A stretch of DNA of 42,168 bases from Bradyrhizobium elkanii WSM2783 (GTDB lineage: Bacteria; Pseudomonadota; Alphaproteobacteria; Rhizobiales; Xanthobacteraceae): assembly GCF_000472865.1 (NCBI RefSeq), contig NZ_AXAP01000070.1, positions 1 to 42,168 on the forward strand, read 5' to 3'. Every line of letters starts with the position of its first letter. Position 1 is the stretch's first letter. Positions 1 through 7,880 of this stretch are shown here, piece after piece. Below the pieces are notes generated by a model that was not told where the DNA came from, did not search any database, and was given only the letters and a program-made list of their open reading frames with translations. A program made the position numbers and the translations under genes.

Positions 1-83
1 CGTAAGCGTCGGAATCTTGCACGACTTTCCGAGAGTGCGTTGTCGTTCCATATCGGGTTCCTTGCTGCATTGGAGGATCTCCG

Positions 84-971
84 GTGGGTACGGAATATTT
101 CAAGAACGAAGCACGTCGTTCCTTTTGGTCGGTACACGTTGAAGCGTGGCGGCGAAGCGGTCTCAGCAAGCGCAAATATTGTCGTCAGCACCGTCTCAGT
201 GGCGGCACGTTCGATCGCTGGCTGCGGCATCTGGTTGACGCTGAGACGTTGCAAATACGTGCGGAATTGCGTCGCGAGGAACGTCGGGAGCGGCTCCGCA
301 AGAAGCGGGCTCCAGTGTCGAAGGACCTCCGCTGCAGAGCTGTGCAAGCGTTCTGGGCGATGCACGTTGAAGCGATGAAGTGGTGCGGTCTGAGCATGCA
401 AGCCTATGCCCGCGCCCATGGCATATCGCAGCACAGCCTGAGGCGATGGCGCGATTTGATCGACGCCAACGACGTTGAAATCGACTGGCGGACGCACCTT
501 CATCCGAGTGCCCGCCCACTGTTAAGCACTAGTGCTAAGACTAGTGCTAAGGATGGCGCAGCTGAATCTCGCTTGACAGCGACGCCGAATGACGATCCTC
601 CGACACCTGAGAAGCAGAGCCGCCGCAGCTTCACCGACGAGGAAAAGCTGGCCATCGTGTTGGAGACTGAACGACCTTGGGAGACCGTATCGTCGGCGGC
701 ACGAAGGCACGGTATCGTCACTAGCATGTTGTTCCGCTGGCGAGCGGAGCTTGGGTTTGGTAAGGGCAAGCGCGCCAAGTTGGTGCCGGTCGCGGTGGCC
801 GATGCTGGAGCCGTCGGGTCATCGACGCCGGTTGTTCTGCACGATCTGTTGCAGCCGCCCGACGGCATGACGGTTGTCAAATTGGACGATGGCCGCCGCG
901 TCTTCGCGCCGATCGGCAGCGATCCCGATGCGGTCCGTCGCCAGATCACTGAGCGGGAGACAGCACGATGA
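84..971 (+). CDS. tnpA: IS66 TnpA-like accessory protein, with extra N-terminal repeats
   Basis: Accessory protein of the IS66 element, probably DNA-binding and needed for transposition. The start is GTG at 84, seven bases after GGAGG. The C-terminal part (about residues 180-225) is the usual IS66 OrfA helix-turn-helix (TDEEKLAIVLE ... SMLFRWRAELG). Unusually for a family normally near 110-150 residues, there is a long N-terminal extension containing two related modules, about residues 14-50 (FWSVHVEAWRRSGLS) and 90-126 (FWAMHVEAMKWCGLS), each ending in an RRW or DRW motif, so the protein has three HTH-like units. A 12-bp tandem duplication (ACTAGTGCTAAG twice, 528-551) encodes TSAK-TSAK in the linker. 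The end overlaps tnpB by 4 nt (ATGA). Confidence 0.85.
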   Translation: MGTEYFKNEARRSFWSVHVEAWRRSGLSKRKYCRQHRLSGGTFDRWLRHLVDAETLQIRAELRREERRERLRKKRAPVSKDLRCRAVQAFWAMHVEAMKWCGLSMQAYARAHGISQHSLRRWRDLIDANDVEIDWRTHLHPSARPLLSTSAKTSAKDGAAESRLTATPNDDPPTPEKQSRRSFTDEEKLAIVLETERPWETVSSAARRHGIVTSMLFRWRAELGFGKGKRAKLVPVAVADAGAVGSSTPVVLHDLLQPPDGMTVVKLDDGRRVFAPIGSDPDAVRRQITERETAR

Positions 972-1321
972 TGATCGTGCCGGCCGGCGTGAAAGTCCAT
1001 CTGGCCTTGGGGTATACCGACATGCGCAAGGGCCTGGATGGCCTCGCCGCGCTCGTTCAGGAACACCTCAAGAAGGATCCGTTCTCCGGCCACCTGTTTG
1101 CCTTCCGAGGCAAGAAGGCAAGCACGCTGAAGATCCTGTTCTGGGACGGCAACGGGCTTTGCCTGTTCAGCAAGCGGCTCGATCAGGGCGGCTTCATCTG
1201 GCCGAGAATGAGCGATCCAGGTGGCACGGTGACGCTGTCCCCGGCGCAGCTTGCCATGCTGATCGAAGGCATCGATTGGCGTACGCCGGAGCGTCGATGG
1301 CGCCCGGCCATCACGGGTTGA
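968..1321 (+). CDS. tnpB: IS66 TnpB (Orf2) accessory protein
   Basis: Second gene of the IS66 element, 117 residues, the usual length for the family. It has the TnpB/Orf2 landmarks YTDMRKGLDGLAALVQ near residues 17-32, FRGKKASTLKILFWDGNG near 46-63 and the LDQGGFIWP segment. TnpB is required for transposition of IS66 elements but its biochemical role is unclear. Its ATG overlaps the tnpA stop by 4 nt, indicating translational coupling. Confidence 0.92.
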   Translation: MMIVPAGVKVHLALGYTDMRKGLDGLAALVQEHLKKDPFSGHLFAFRGKKASTLKILFWDGNGLCLFSKRLDQGGFIWPRMSDPGGTVTLSPAQLAMLIEGIDWRTPERRWRPAITG

Positions 1322-1390
1322 ATCGCAAAAACCCGCATAGAATATAGCGAAGTTGCTTCGTCGAATCAGCGTGTTCGAGTAGAATCGGTC

Positions 1391-2926
1391 ATGCAGCTCG
1401 ACCTCGACAATCTGCCGTCGGATACTGCGCTTCTGCATCGCCTGGTGCGCGACATTGCCTCGGTCATCGCGCATCGGAACAGCGAGATCCAGCGTCTCCA
1501 GGCGATCATCAAACAGCTTCAGCGCGCACAATTTGGGCGTCGTTCCGAGCGTCTCGACGCCGATCAGCTCGCCCTTGGACTCGAAGATTTGGACATCGAT
1601 TTGTCGGCCGTCGAGGCAGATCAAGCCTCGCTGGAGGCGTTTGCGCCGACGCAGAAACTGCAGCCGAAGCGCAAGCCGCTGCCGGATCATTTGCCCCGCG
1701 AACAGGTTGTGCTTAACGTCGATAGCGAGAGATGTGCGTGCTGCGGCGGCGCGCTGCATGCGATCGGTGAGAGCGTCAGCGAGATGCTGGATTGGGTGCC
1801 AGCACAGTTGCGCGTGGTACGCGTCTGCCGCCCGAAATATGCCTGCCGCAGTTGCGGAACGATCACCCAGGCTCCGGCGCCCGAACGACCGATCGCCGGC
1901 GGCTTGGCCACGCCAGCCATGCTCGCGCATGTGCTGGTCAGCAAATATTGCGACCACACACCGCTCTATCGGCAGGCGCAGATTTTTGCCCGCCATGGCG
2001 TCGAACTGGAGCGCTCGACATTGGCCGGATGGGTCGGCGGCGCGTGCTGGTGGTTTGAGGCCCTGCACGATCGGCTGTGCGAGCACATGTTCGCGTCGGA
2101 TCACCTGTTTGCCGACGACACGCCAATCCCGGTGCTCGATCCGGGCCGCGGGCGCACCAAGACCGGACGGCTGTGGGTGTATGCCCGCGATCAACGGAGC
2201 TGGGCTGGGCCTGAGCCGCCAGCTGCGGTTTATGTGTTCGCGCCCGACCGGAAAGCGGAGCGCCCAGCAGCGCATCTGATGCACTTCAAGGGCGTTCTGC
2301 ACGTCGACGGTTACGCCGGATTCGAGCGGCTGACCGGCGCCGGAAACATCACTCTCGCCGCATGTTGGGCGCACACCAGGCGCAAGTTCTACGAGGTTGC
2401 GCAAGCCGAGGACACGCCCATCGCGCACGAGGCCTTGCGTCGTATTGCCAGCCTCTATGCCGTCGAAGCGCAGGTGCGTGGTCAATCGCCGGCGCATCGG
2501 CTGGCTACGCGGCGCGCACTCGCCAAGCCGATCGTTGACAGCCTTCGCCTGTGGCTCGAGGTGCAACTCGCTCAATTGCCCGGGCGCGGCAATCTCGCCG
2601 AAGCGATCCGGTATGCGCTGTCGCGCTGGGATGGATTGACCCGCTTCCTCCGTGACGGCCGCATCGAACTTGACACGAACCCCGTCGAGCGGGCGATCCG
2701 ACCTGTGGCGCTCGGCCGCAAGAACCATCTCTTCGCCGGTAGCGATGGCGGTGGGGAACGATGGGCAATCCTCTGTTCGCTGATCGAAACGTGCAAGCTC
2801 AATAACGTCGAGCCTTACGCATACCTGCGTGACGTGCTCACGCGCATGGTCGACGGACATCCGATCAACCGTCTCGACGAACTGCTGCCGTGGGCCTGGA
2901 AACCGACGGATCATGTCAATACCTGA
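1391..2926 (+). CDS. tnpC: IS66 family DDE transposase TnpC
   Basis: Transposase of the element, 511 residues, full length for the family. In order it shows an N-terminal leucine-zipper-like stretch (about residues 28-50), a zinc-binding region with cysteines near 115-118 (CACCGG) and 152-155 (CRSC), and a DDE core with D242/D243 (LFADDTPIP), D306 (LHVDGYAGF) and E433 (NPVERAIRP), followed by the typical LGRKNHLFAGSDGGGERWA tail. It is preceded by a 69-nt gap from tnpB. It appears intact and so may be active. A long reading frame on the opposite strand is an antisense shadow caused by high GC. Confidence 0.95.
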   Translation: MQLDLDNLPSDTALLHRLVRDIASVIAHRNSEIQRLQAIIKQLQRAQFGRRSERLDADQLALGLEDLDIDLSAVEADQASLEAFAPTQKLQPKRKPLPDHLPREQVVLNVDSERCACCGGALHAIGESVSEMLDWVPAQLRVVRVCRPKYACRSCGTITQAPAPERPIAGGLATPAMLAHVLVSKYCDHTPLYRQAQIFARHGVELERSTLAGWVGGACWWFEALHDRLCEHMFASDHLFADDTPIPVLDPGRGRTKTGRLWVYARDQRSWAGPEPPAAVYVFAPDRKAERPAAHLMHFKGVLHVDGYAGFERLTGAGNITLAACWAHTRRKFYEVAQAEDTPIAHEALRRIASLYAVEAQVRGQSPAHRLATRRALAKPIVDSLRLWLEVQLAQLPGRGNLAEAIRYALSRWDGLTRFLRDGRIELDTNPVERAIRPVALGRKNHLFAGSDGGGERWAILCSLIETCKLNNVEPYAYLRDVLTRMVDGHPINRLDELLPWAWKPTDHVNT

Positions 2927-2952
2927 CCGACGTGCGAGAGCCAGACGCTAAC

Positions 2953-3052
2953 TGTCGAGCCTCCCCACCGCGCTCGCCTTGTCGCCCATTCTTCTCCAGG
3001 CCGCGCTAATCCATGCGAGCTTGCGCATCCGCTCATCGCGAGCCTCCAGCAT
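2953..3052 (-). pseudogene. 5' stub of a transfer-operon gene cut by IS66
   Basis: Directly after the lytic transglycosylase stop the minus strand continues with an open frame (RKLAWISAAWRRMGDKAS) that runs into the IS66 right end, where the first bases of the element create a TAG at 2948-2950. A second possible start, an ATG overlapping the transglycosylase stop as ATGA with GGAGG six bases upstream, lies in another frame, so the true frame is uncertain. In related elements the next gene is usually a relaxase or coupling gene, but the stub is too short to identify. Confidence 0.35.
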
Positions 3053-3932
3053 CAGATTTCGGGACGAACAACCCTGTTGTCTGTGGCGCAATGGCCGAAA
3101 TGTCGTTGACGGAGACGGCCGTTGGAGCTCGGTTCGTCGGGCGCCCAGACTGCAGCCGGGCTGCCGTCGTTGAACTTCCAGACCGCACAACGAAGAGCGC
3201 TCCTCCCGATGGCCGCAGACTCGCAACTCCACCGTAACCTACAATGTCGCCACCGATGAACGGCACAAGCTTCTGCAGGTAGGCGTGGGTTTCAGCGGGC
3301 AATGGACGGCCAGAAAGATGCTCTTCGTAGCGAGTAGGTCCTGCGTTGTAGGCCGCTAGGAAGCCCGGTGAACCGTACCGGTCGTGCAGCTCGCGAAGGT
3401 ACGCTGTCCCCGCAAGAATGTTGTCATGGGGATCGTAGGCATCGTCGCCGAGGTTGTACCGCAGACGAAGCTCTGCCCATGTCTCTGGCATGATCTGCAT
3501 CAGCCCCATGGCACCTTTCGGTGACCTGGCACGCACGTCTTGGGCGCTTTCGACGTCCAGGACTGCGCGTATCCAGCGCACCGGCATGCCGAAGCGGCGC
3601 GACGCCTGCTCGACAAACTCCGCAAACGGATCGCCAGTTCGATGACTCGCTGAAGGCTCCGCCGGTCGCGTCTCGGCGACAGCAGCGGCGTTACTCACGG
3701 TCAGCGCAATGAACAACGGCACGACAGCGCGCAGGCTCCGCTCGAACAAACGCAAGCGTGCCGCCGTGCTCGCGCCCGTCCAGGGTAAAGCCGCTTCGCG
3801 CCGGCCGTTCGGCCGCCCTGGACCGCCGCTGCGCGCGACGGCCGCCGCGCAATCGTTGGTCGGGACGGAGGAATGGTGCAGCACTTGGCCGAACAGAGGA
3901 ATAGCTGTTCGGAAACTCAATACGGGCACCAT
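3033..3932 (-). CDS. Lytic transglycosylase of the transfer operon (VirB1/TrbN-like)
   Basis: Cleaves peptidoglycan to open the wall for a type IV secretion or conjugation channel. The SLT core is clear: catalytic Glu about residue 128 (AVLDVESAQD), the SPKGAMGLMQIMPETW block at 137-152, and the AYNAGP motif near 194-199. A hydrophobic stretch at about 68-86 (VVPLFIALTVSNAAAVAE) looks like a signal or anchor, so the first 67 residues may be an atypical extension or translation may begin later. The chosen ATG at 3932 shares its A with the TGA of the signal peptidase gene (TGATG) and has GGGAGG four bases upstream. It is the last intact gene of the minus-strand operon before the IS66 insertion. 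Confidence 0.88.
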   Translation of the reverse strand: MVPVLSFRTAIPLFGQVLHHSSVPTNDCAAAVARSGGPGRPNGRREAALPWTGASTAARLRLFERSLRAVVPLFIALTVSNAAAVAETRPAEPSASHRTGDPFAEFVEQASRRFGMPVRWIRAVLDVESAQDVRARSPKGAMGLMQIMPETWAELRLRYNLGDDAYDPHDNILAGTAYLRELHDRYGSPGFLAAYNAGPTRYEEHLSGRPLPAETHAYLQKLVPFIGGDIVGYGGVASLRPSGGALFVVRSGSSTTAARLQSGRPTNRAPTAVSVNDISAIAPQTTGLFVPKSDAGGSR

Positions 3933-4444
3933 CAATCCTCCCAGGTCCACACCGGCCGCGCGCGGCCAATGACAGCCGATGCGGGCAAGAGCCCGAAATA
4001 GCGGCCATCCAGCGAGCTGATGGACTGCCAGTTCATGACAAAGAGTTCGCCGTCACCCACGACACGGCAGCCCGCCCATTTCGGGAGGGGACGGCCACGG
4101 CCGTCGCGATCTCGGGCTTCGCCCATTTCGATGGCGTCAACCGAAATGGTGAGCCCGCTTCGGCAAACGGTCTGCCCGGGAAGCGCCAGCACGCGTTTGA
4201 GCATCGGCAATCCGGCTGGCAGATAGCCGTTCAGGTCGAGGAAGGTCGCGAGCGGCTCGGGTGGTTGAACGGCGAGGAGTTCCGTAACGAATAGTTTGCC
4301 CGCCGGCTGCACACGGTAGAGCCCTATCGGTACGCTCTCGGATGCATTCCAGATGTAGGCCGGCGTAATCTCCAAAACGATTGGCGCGATAAGTGCAACG
4401 GCTCCGCCGAGCATCGTGGTCAACGTCTTGGGCCGCGGTGTCAT
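3932..4444 (-). CDS. traF: TraF-like S26 family signal peptidase
   Basis: Membrane serine peptidase of the S26 family; TraF-type members process or cyclise conjugative pilin. The 170-residue protein has an N-terminal membrane segment (about 9-29), catalytic Ser37 in ASESVPIGLY, catalytic Lys83 in MLKRVLALPG, and the C-terminal box near 132-160 (LFVMNWQSISSLDGRYFG). The start ATG at 4444 overlaps the DUF2840 stop as ATGA; a longer in-frame start lies 27 nt upstream inside DUF2840 and is less likely. It sits between DUF2840 and the lytic transglycosylase, the standard order in Rhizobiales integrative elements. Confidence 0.9.
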   Translation of the reverse strand: MTPRPKTLTTMLGGAVALIAPIVLEITPAYIWNASESVPIGLYRVQPAGKLFVTELLAVQPPEPLATFLDLNGYLPAGLPMLKRVLALPGQTVCRSGLTISVDAIEMGEARDRDGRGRPLPKWAGCRVVGDGELFVMNWQSISSLDGRYFGLLPASAVIGRARPVWTWED

Positions 4445-4905
4445 CGCATGGCCCTCTGCCGGTGAAGCCATGCCTGGTGGCGGGCCTTCGTATACGGACG
4501 CGGGCTTTCGTTGACGGACAGACGATTATGAACGTGATGCCAATGATCAGGCGCGACATCGGCGGGATCGATGCCGAGCGCCTCAACGGCATCGATCATC
4601 TGCAGCACGCGCTCGACCTTCGGCCAACCTGACAGGCGCAGCAGAATCTCACCGCCGGGTGTCACATACGGTACAGTCGAACAGCGCTGTCCCGGTGCGA
4701 CCGCGCGCAAGATGTCGATGCGCGAAATGATCGTACCGAAGTCGTTAGAGGTCCAACGGACGAAGGCAAAGATGCCGCCGGGCGCAAATGAGAGGACACG
4801 CCGGTGACGATCAATCTTCCGTTCCTCAACAATGCGACCGAACCGAATGCGGTTTTCGATGCGCTTCTCGAGCCACAACACTTCCACTTCGGTGAGATCG
4901 CTCAT
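4441..4905 (-). CDS. DUF2840 domain protein
   Basis: A protein of unknown function almost always found beside RepA and the TraF-like peptidase in alphaproteobacterial mobile elements. The 154-residue product has the family signatures VEVLWLEKRIENRIRFGR near the N-terminus, RRVLSFAPGGIFAFVRW, and IDPADVAPDHWHHVHNR. The ATG at 4905 is chosen because GGAGAG lies 8-9 bases upstream; an upstream in-frame ATG would add 36 low-complexity residues. Its stop overlaps the next start (ATGA), so it is coupled to the signal peptidase gene. Confidence 0.88.
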   Translation of the reverse strand: MSDLTEVEVLWLEKRIENRIRFGRIVEERKIDRHRRVLSFAPGGIFAFVRWTSNDFGTIISRIDILRAVAPGQRCSTVPYVTPGGEILLRLSGWPKVERVLQMIDAVEALGIDPADVAPDHWHHVHNRLSVNESPRPYTKARHQAWLHRQRAMR

Positions 4906-5045
4906 GCCGCCGCTCTCCAAAGCTTGAACTGGGAGCCGTGCGCTTTGGGGCGGTGGAGTGCGTGTGCGGCTTGCGAAGGCCAGCAGGACGGGCGGCCCGG
5001 CGTTGCCGGTCACCTCCCATACAAGTTGCGGTCTGGTCCGTTAGA

Positions 5046-5064
5046 AGAAATCCGAAGGATTTCT
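5046..5064 (-). terminator. UUCG hairpin between repA and DUF2840
   Basis: On the minus strand AGAAATCC-TTC-GGATTTCT forms a perfect 8-bp stem closing on a C(UUCG)G tetraloop, followed by a short T-rich tract (TTCTTCTAA). It lies 129 nt after the repA stop and 140 nt before DUF2840. It could be a weak intrinsic terminator or attenuator separating repA from the transfer genes; the U-tract is short, so termination may be partial. Confidence 0.5.
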
Positions 5065-5124
5065 GGTTAGTAAAGTTAGAGGGGCTGGAAAGCGCGGAGA
5101 AACAAGCTCTTAAGTCCGATTCCG

Positions 5125-5187
5125 GTCCCCGATAGCACGAGGATCGGGTCACCGATAGCACGAGGGTTGCGGTCCCCGATAGCACGA
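5125..5187. repeat. Three iteron-like 23-bp direct repeats downstream of repA
   Basis: The 13-mer CCGATAGCACGAG occurs at 5129-5141, 5152-5164 and 5175-5187, exactly 23 bp apart, each preceded by GGTC or GGTCC. A spacing near two helical turns beside a replication initiator gene is what iterons look like. They start only 7 bp beyond the repA stop codon. Binding by RepA is inferred from position, not shown. Confidence 0.7.
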
Positions 5188-5193
5188 GCTGAT

Positions 5194-6075
5194 TCACAGG
5201 TTGTCCTCCGAATTTGGAACGAGACCGCGCCGGCGCAAGCGTGCCGTTAAGGGATCGACAGGCGTAGGCGCGAAGTTCAGCCGCTCGGTGCCATCAGGAT
5301 CGCGCGTGAGCACGAGCTGATAGCCGGGCAATGTCTGGCGCTGGACGATCTGACGTACGTCGTAAGCAAAGTGCTTGAGCGGCGAGAGGATGCCGGACTT
5401 GGCGTGGAGGTGCACCAGATCAAAACTCCAGCCGCCGTCCTGGTGCCCACCGTGCTTGCGCACAAGACGGTAAAGCCACCGCTCAAGTCCGCCCGTCAAA
5501 TCGAAATAGGCGCGATCAATCGGCAGCACGAGCGCGTCATCGATGACGCCGGCATAGAACCAATCAGGGAGAATCAGCTCGAGCCCAAATGGACGGCCAT
5601 TTGCATCGGCCGTCTCCTTCCACTCATTGATCCAGGAGAAGCGATGCCGTCGCCGTTCTGTCGGCTGACGGATCGACGTCATCACCGTCGTTGACTGAAG
5701 TCTGTCGAGACCTGCCTTCAGCCGGTCATAATCGCGCGCGCTGGTGCCGCGGCCGACAAACGTTAGAATCTCGTAAGGCGTCGCAGCCATCAGGCGCGAC
5801 GTCTTCAAACCGGCGTCGCGTGCTTCGACGATCTGAGACGCAGCCCAGATCAGAACGTCTGCATCCCAGATGGTAGCCATGCCGTGCTCCGGCACGGCTT
5901 CGACACGAATTGCGATCGCACCGGCACGGAAATCGATCGGCACAATCCGCTTCGTTTTTGCGAGCGAGAAGAACGGATAAGCCATCAGATCCTGCGCGTC
6001 GCGGGGCGCGAGATCCCCGGGCAGCGCCCTAAAAAGCTCAAGCTGATCGCGCTCAGAACGGTCTCTGCGCCGCAT
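5194..6075 (-). CDS. repA: Replication initiator protein A (RPA family)
   Basis: Plasmid or ICE-type replication initiator of the RPA family, 293 residues. Diagnostic blocks are MAYPFFSLAKTKR near residues 31-43, a central ATPYEILTFVGRG-to-LDRLQSTTV region, and the C-terminal FAYDVRQIVQRQ-LPGY segment. ATG at 6075 is preferred (GGAC about 8 bases upstream); longer in-frame starts exist. The gene is flanked upstream by an AlpA-like HTH gene (22-nt gap) and downstream by three 23-bp repeats that are plausible binding sites. It suggests the element can replicate autonomously, at least transiently. Confidence 0.88.
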   Translation of the reverse strand: MRRRDRSERDQLELFRALPGDLAPRDAQDLMAYPFFSLAKTKRIVPIDFRAGAIAIRVEAVPEHGMATIWDADVLIWAASQIVEARDAGLKTSRLMAATPYEILTFVGRGTSARDYDRLKAGLDRLQSTTVMTSIRQPTERRRHRFSWINEWKETADANGRPFGLELILPDWFYAGVIDDALVLPIDRAYFDLTGGLERWLYRLVRKHGGHQDGGWSFDLVHLHAKSGILSPLKHFAYDVRQIVQRQTLPGYQLVLTRDPDGTERLNFAPTPVDPLTARLRRRGLVPNSEDNL

Positions 6076-6097
6076 GATCACTGTCCTTCCGCGGTGA

Positions 6098-6379
6098 TCA
6101 GCGACGTTCCTGGCCCGCATAAGGGCGCAGCGTCGGGTGCCTTTTGGCCGGCAGCACCGTCCCCTTCCCGGCGTCGGACGTCGACGTCTTGGCGCCGAGG
6201 TCGGCCCATGCTTTCAGGTCATCTACGGCGTAGACGACACGTCCGCCAATCTTCCGATACGTCGGTCCAGTACCGTATGTGCGGTGCTTCTCCAGCGTGC
6301 GCCCCGAGAGGCCGAGATAACGCGCAGCCTCCGGTGTACGCAGGAAGCGCGGGGGTAGACCGGCCATCGGGTCGGGCAT
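6098..6379 (-). CDS. AlpA/MerR-type helix-turn-helix protein
   Basis: Small DNA-binding protein (93 residues) with an excisionase-like winged helix: RFLRTPEAARYLGLSGRTLEKHRTYG followed by GPTYRKIGGRVVYAVDDLKAW, the standard HTH_17 pattern. The start at 6379 has GGAG seven bases upstream. It directly precedes repA and probably regulates repA or element excision, as is common for this gene pair; the target is inferred. Confidence 0.85.
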   Translation of the reverse strand: MPDPMAGLPPRFLRTPEAARYLGLSGRTLEKHRTYGTGPTYRKIGGRVVYAVDDLKAWADLGAKTSTSDAGKGTVLPAKRHPTLRPYAGQERR

Positions 6380-6461
6380 TTGACAACTCCAGGATGAAAG
6401 CGCACCGCGGATGGCGGCGTCGGCGTGTGTGCGGTCATCATGGAGAAGCAAGTTCTCGGAG

Positions 6462-6500
6462 GGGGATGCCGAATATTGGGGGGTCGATTTTCGGCACCCC
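6462..6500. promoter_or_regulatory. Inverted repeat upstream of the HTH gene
   Basis: GGGGaTGCCGAA at 6462-6473 pairs with TTCGGCACCCC at 6490-6500 (11 bp with one bulged base) across a 16-nt spacer. It sits in the 132-nt gap between the DUF2285 pseudogene and the HTH-repA pair, so it may be an operator or a terminator-like hairpin. No clear U-tract follows. Confidence 0.4.
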
Positions 6501-6511
6501 TTGGGAGGGCG

Positions 6512-7283
6512 CTACTTGTCCCTGCGCCCGGGCCGCAGAAGTTTGCGATAGCCTCCGCGCACCAGCGCGAGGCCGCTTCGCACGAGGCGGATGATTCTGC
6601 TGCGCAGATCGTGTGTTTTCCAGGCGCGATCTGGTATGCGCTTTTCCCCGAACAGAGCCTCTGCGATGCTCCGATAAGTCGCGCCGGCGAAATACCCGGC
6701 GACCGCGCGAAGGGCTGCGCATAATCGTTCGCGCCGCCGTTTGGGCAAGCGATGAAAGGCAGGTCCTGGCGCGCGCCCGTTCATCGCGCGCCACAGCCGG
6801 GCGGCAGCGTGGGCACGCGCTTCGAAATCGCGATCAAGCGGCAACTCGGCTGCATAGTGTGCGCCTGCGGTCAGCGGTTGTTTCGACCAAATGCGATGCT
6901 CCACCGAGCCGATGTGCAGCACCGCGTGCCAACCGTCGGCGGCGCGGCACACCTGTCCGGCAGTAAAGTCGAGCAGTAGCTGAGACGCTGATTCGTGAGA
7001 AACAGCCGGCGCGGTTGTCACGGGGACAACGGATGCTAGAACCTCAGGTGTCCAAAAGATCGCCTGTTCTTTGGCGGACTTTTGCGGGTCATGGGCGAAA
7101 GCAGATACCCCACCTCCTCCTGAATTCCTCGGTCACTTCGCCATTGGGGCTGTTCGCAATCATTGTTTCGTAATCGCGTCGATAGTCCACGTTCATACGC
7201 AGGCCTTCCCAGGCGATGTGGGTGATCTCGGCAGTTTCTAGGCTCTTGAACGAGTCCGGCGACCGCCAGTCGAATTCAGGCAT
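6512..7283 (-). pseudogene. DUF6499/DUF2285 regulator, split by a one-base insertion
   Basis: The N-terminal piece starts at ATG 7283 (MPEFDWRSPDSFKSLE ... EEFRRRWGICFRP, the DUF6499 transcriptional-regulator-like domain) and stops at TGA 7089-7091. Dropping one base there restores the frame, giving DPQKSAKEQAIFWTPEVL and then the C-terminal DUF2285-type part running to 6512. The span is 772 nt, one more than a multiple of three, and the repaired product would be about 256 residues, the usual length. An internal GTG at 7021 could still give a 169-residue C-terminal product. Full-length relatives sit beside repA modules; the function is presumed regulatory. Confidence 0.8.
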
Positions 7284-7448
7284 TGTTTCCGCCCCATTGC
7301 ACGCAGCTAACAAGGATTGCGGCGCAATAGTTATGAACGAGGCGGTTGTAGGAAGCCCCTAGTTTGGCACCACGTGGTGCATGAGAATGACCACCGGTTG
7401 GCGGGGGAAAATCGTTTCGTCTGCAAACTTATCGTCGGCGATTTTCTT

Positions 7449-7718
7449 CTATTTGGAGCCGGCGCCGCGCAAGAGGCGCCCCTGCTGGGTCACCCATTTG
7501 GCGCGCGCAAGATGACTCTGATATGCGGTCCGCGCACGATCCGGCTCTCGCTCCGGATCAATGTGCAAGACGATTCGAGCGACTTCCCTCCAGTCTGCCT
7601 GACCTTCCGCCTGCAGAAGGCGAATGTACGTGACGACATGCTGTTCGTCATAGGCCGTCAGCGCCGGTTCATTCGGCGCGACATCCGCGACGTCAGGGTC
7701 TAGCTGCGGTTTTGTCAT
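7449..7718 (-). CDS. Small DUF2285 family protein
   Basis: An 89-residue protein with the short DUF2285 pattern: LDPDVADVAPNEPALTAYDE followed by DWREVARIVLHIDPEREPDR and SHLARAKWVTQQG. These proteins are common next to RepA or XRE regulators in Rhizobiales mobile elements and their function is unknown. ATG at 7718 has only a weak ribosome site (GGGACGG). It diverges from the XRE gene across a 162-nt region containing a palindrome. Confidence 0.8.
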   Translation of the reverse strand: MTKPQLDPDVADVAPNEPALTAYDEQHVVTYIRLLQAEGQADWREVARIVLHIDPEREPDRARTAYQSHLARAKWVTQQGRLLRGAGSK

Positions 7719-7830
7719 GACCGTCCCAACAAACAGCGAATGATTCTAATCTCCCTGGAAGGCCGAGATTGTCCCGACGTCTCATTTTAGCCCCATTGTG
7801 ACCTAGCCGACCAGCGACCCGCACTGAATA

Positions 7831-7860
7831 CATACTATAGGAGATAAACCTCATAGTATG
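7831..7860. promoter_or_regulatory. Palindromic operator in the XRE/DUF2285 divergent region
   Basis: CATACTAT (7831-7838) and its exact complement ATAGTATG (7853-7860) are separated by 14 bp and end 20 bp before the XRE start. The minus-strand sequence also offers a possible promoter for the DUF2285 gene (TTTACA, then TATAGT at a wide 19-bp spacing) that would overlap the palindrome. An autoregulatory XRE operator is the simplest reading. Confidence 0.55.
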
Positions 7861-7880
7861 TAAAGACGCAACTTGCGCCG

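Larger units (their letters stand above)
2..2952 (+). mobile_element. Complete IS66-family insertion sequence
   Basis: The element carries the three-gene IS66 layout (tnpA, tnpB, tnpC) on the plus strand. Its left end at 2-22 reads GTAAGCGTCGGAATCTTGCA and the reverse complement of its right end (2932-2952) reads GTTAGCGTCTGGCTCTCGCA; 16 of the first 21 positions match, and the GTAAGCG-type tip is characteristic of IS66. IS66 elements usually make 8-bp target duplications. The right flank is TGTCGAGC; only one left-flank base (C) lies in the window and it agrees with the last base of that octamer. The insertion lies just downstream of the minus-strand transfer genes, so it separates them from whatever lies to the left. 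Confidence 0.9.

Noticed and set aside
500..2914. Long minus-strand reading frame opposite tnpC
   Set aside because: It is exactly antisense to a clear IS66 transposase and shows no protein-like pattern; GC-rich codon bias produces such frames.
5125..5187. CRISPR-like short regularly spaced repeats
   Set aside because: Only three 13-bp copies with 10-bp spacers, no cas genes; iterons beside repA fit better.
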